Part shown: piece by piece, positions 6,510 to 6,827 of the stretch | Numbering within the stretch: position 1 is the stretch's first letter | Layout: each line of letters begins with the position of its first letter | NCBI GenBank assembly: GCA_905233515.1 | Contig: CAJOEQ010000047.1 | Coordinates: 11,383 to 18,209, forward strand | DNA length: 6,827 nucleotides | Source of the DNA: an uncultured Synergistales bacterium | Lineage (GTDB): Bacteria > Synergistota > Synergistia > Synergistales > Aminobacteriaceae | Reading direction: 5' to 3' | Translations under genes and position numbers: made by a program | The notes under the pieces: generated by a model | What the model was told of the DNA's origin: nothing | The model's input: only the letters and a program-made list of their open reading frames with translations | The model's database searches: none

Positions 6510-6827
6510 TTACTTATGCCTCCTTATATAAATATTGCGTTCTCTCTTGGCCTGCTCTATTTCACTGACTGGTGTTTTTTGTGTTTTCTTTCTGAAATAA
6601 TGAAGCATAACAAATGTATTATCAAGCCAGCAAAAATATAATACTCTATTATGACCGGGACGCAATTCCCAAATATCTTCGTCAAGATGCTTAATATATT
6701 TTTCTGATAAAGTATTACCGTTATCAAGTAACGTATTAATATATGAAGTCATCTTGTTATATTGTATTCTTGCGTCTTTGTTAGTCTTTGAAGCAACTTT
6801 TAAAGCGTAAATAAAATTTAATACTTC
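6510..6827 (-). CDS. RelE/HigB-superfamily toxin, phage-derived Gp49-like (PF05973 type), 5' end beyond the window
   Basis: The frame stays open from its stop at 6510 up to the right edge, giving 105 visible residues. An internal Met codon at 6750-6752 is not the likely start, because the upstream residues (EVLNFIYALKV, then KDARIQYNKMTSYINTLLDNG) match the usual N-terminal helices of this family. With a normal length of about 110-120, only a few residues should be missing. Diagnostic features are KHLDEDIWELRPGHNRVLYF, the LHYFRKKTQKTP signature, and the helix EIEQAKRERNIYI that follows. Characterised relatives are small ribosome-associated mRNA endonucleases that stop growth when not neutralised; this activity is inferred, not shown. 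Arg/Lys/His residues of the core strand and RKKTQK segment are intact, so it looks functional. It is first in a minus-strand pair with the 103-residue gene and converges on the housekeeping operon. Its promoter is outside the window. Confidence 0.87.
   Translation of the reverse strand, partial: EVLNFIYALKVASKTNKDARIQYNKMTSYINTLLDNGNTLSEKYIKHLDEDIWELRPGHNRVLYFCWLDNTFVMLHYFRKKTQKTPVSEIEQAKRERNIYIRRHK
6519..6525 (-). promoter_or_regulatory. Ribosome binding site of the candidate antitoxin, inside the toxin gene
   Basis: The minus strand reads AAGGAGG, a near-perfect anti-16S match, 11 bases before the ATG at 6507. It lies within the last codons of the toxin gene, giving the second gene strong independent initiation, as expected where antitoxin must be in excess. 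Confidence 0.75.

Overview
The window is a compact bacterial segment: five plus-strand housekeeping genes packed end to end (positions 1-6171), facing a two-gene minus-strand unit that looks like a toxin-antitoxin module (6196 to the right edge). The DNA is AT-rich, roughly 40% GC by eye, with standard bacterial codons and clear GGAGG-type ribosome binding sites. The gene order mixes two known arrangements. A PhoH, a PgpH-type HD membrane protein and YbeY in a row recall the Firmicutes order. A CorC/HlyC protein directly after YbeY recalls the Gram-negative ybeZ-ybeY-ybeX order. A biotin-dependent carboxyltransferase without its own biotin domain sits in front. My best guess is an AT-rich, gut-type anaerobe of the Synergistota or a neighbouring deep lineage. 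This rests on gene order and general impression only and is low confidence.

Layout. 1-1263: 3' part of a carboxyltransferase subunit (OadA/PycB/transcarboxylase 5S family), whose first ~45 codons lie outside the window. 1263-2228: PhoH-family ATPase, overlapping the previous stop codon by one base. 2229-4331: 700-residue PgpH/YqfF-type membrane protein with a cytoplasmic HD phosphohydrolase domain, probably a cyclic-di-AMP phosphodiesterase. 4371-4871: endoribonuclease YbeY, starting at TTG. 4876-6171: CNNM/CorC-type membrane protein with DUF21, two CBS domains and a CorC_HlyC domain. A hairpin plus T-run at 6159-6197 ends this unit and fills the 24 bp between it and the convergent minus-strand pair. 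That pair is a RelE/HigB-like (Gp49 family) toxin running off the right edge and, downstream of it, a 103-residue partner with an acidic first half and a very basic tail.

The plus-strand genes have overlaps or gaps of -1, 0, 39 and 4 bases, and only the last is followed by a convincing terminator, so they are probably co-transcribed. phoH, ybeY and corC homologues are linked to RNA/ribosome maintenance and envelope ion handling, and pgpH to nucleotide signalling. The carboxyltransferase is central carbon metabolism and probably shares transcription rather than function.

I see no CRISPR array, insertion sequence, tRNA or rRNA, and no clearly new multi-gene system. The least explained element is the toxin's partner protein, which shows no recognisable helix-turn-helix and may be an unusual antitoxin.
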